DNA from: Bacteroidota bacterium
GTDB taxonomy: Bacteria; Bacteroidota; Bacteroidia; NS11-12g; UBA9320
NCBI GenBank assembly: GCA_016124755.1
Contig: WGNA01000010.1
Span: forward strand, 94,580 to 158,579
Length of the DNA stretch: 64,000 bases
Direction: 5' to 3'
Below, piece after piece: positions 63,769-64,000 of this stretch. The notes below the pieces were generated by a model. The model was given only the letters and a program-made list of their open reading frames with translations, searched no databases and was not told the DNA's origin. Every line of letters starts with the position of its first letter. Position 1 is the stretch's first letter. A program made the position numbers and the translations under genes.

Positions 63769-64000
63769 TTAGTGTTTGATTAGTATTTGTTTGGAAGCGG
63801 TCTTGTTATCACCGATGAGTTGTAGTGAGTACATACCGGAGGCCAGGTTGGATAGGTCCAGATCGAGGGAGTTCTGACCGGCGATTACTTGGGTGAAAAC
63901 GAGTTTTCCGTTGGCGTCGAAAACGTTGATTTGTATTTCCCCATTGATTTGCGGGGTGTACAGGGTGAATATACCCGATGAGGGGTTTGGCGCCACGGAG
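63769..64000 (-). CDS. T9SS type-A sorting domain of a truncated cargo protein
   Basis: The frame runs off the right edge. Only the C-terminal 76 residues are visible: VAPNPSSGIFTLYTPQ, VFDANGKLVFTQVI, NLASGMYSLQLIGDNKTAS and the final QILIKH. This is a type-A sorting domain, so the protein is secreted through T9SS; the cargo part lies outside. Confidence 0.85.
   Translation of the reverse strand, partial: SVAPNPSSGIFTLYTPQINGEIQINVFDANGKLVFTQVIAGQNSLDLDLSNLASGMYSLQLIGDNKTASKQILIKH

Overview
The window is a chromosomal stretch of a Bacteroidota bacterium, most likely a Flavobacteriales-type marine or aquatic organism; the genus cannot be fixed from sequence alone. The signs are six proteins ending in a type IX secretion (T9SS) type-A sorting domain, a PorV/PorQ-type barrel, a fused MurF-alanine racemase, paired DUF1573 proteins, a SurA/PpiD-like isomerase operon with MoxR, and many TAnnTTTG promoter elements with few Shine-Dalgarno sites. 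Nothing resembling a transposase, integrase, plasmid function or CRISPR array was found. Gene content is mostly housekeeping plus lineage-specific surface proteins.

Layout. 1-5.3 kb: a repeat-rich tail-fibre/collar-like surface protein cut by the left edge, then a T9SS cargo protein. 5.4-11.1 kb: a TonB-C/MORN-like protein, a 0.6 kb intergenic region with structured repeats, and a very long TraB/GumN-type protein. 11.1-14.7 kb: a redox and transport run (SDR, NADP-binding oxidoreductase, small membrane protein, one-cluster ferredoxin-like protein, dicarboxylate symporter). 14.8-21.6 kb: a beta-helix/FG-GAP T9SS protein, then a histidine kinase and LytTR regulator pair. 21.9-30.1 kb: isocitrate dehydrogenase and 2-oxoglutarate dehydrogenase E1 (two consecutive TCA steps) flanking two T9SS cargo proteins and a TIGR03032-type protein. 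30.1-36.0 kb: an envelope-biogenesis operon of three SurA/PpiD-like proteins, MoxR and a DUF2490 protein.

36.4-47.2 kb: a class V aminotransferase with a MenE-like ligase, a lipoprotein plus PorV-like barrel pair, an operon of TonB-dependent receptor, cupin, iodotyrosine-deiodinase-like flavoprotein and PLP deaminase, two DUF1573 proteins and a crotonase. 47.3-50.3 kb: a single-chain methylmalonyl-CoA mutase in which a shortened MutA-like half precedes the catalytic MutB half. 50.4-51.5 kb: a T9SS-domain-only mini-protein and tRNA-Asn whose 3' end and terminator are duplicated in tandem. 51.6-59.5 kb: PfkB kinase, RecJ, MurF-Alr, RecX, an outer-membrane barrel, LptB and a hypothetical protein. 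59.7-64 kb: a Cys/His-rich, possibly metal-related three-gene cluster, a GNAT-like protein, a serine hydrolase, a small membrane protein, and the C-terminus of another T9SS cargo protein cut by the right edge.

The items that most merit follow-up are the MutA-MutB fusion, the tRNA-Asn 3'-end array, the deiodinase/TonB-receptor operon, several promoters placed so close to ATG that leaderless mRNA is implied, and two long non-coding inverted-repeat regions (about 6.9-7.1 kb and 36.2-36.3 kb).
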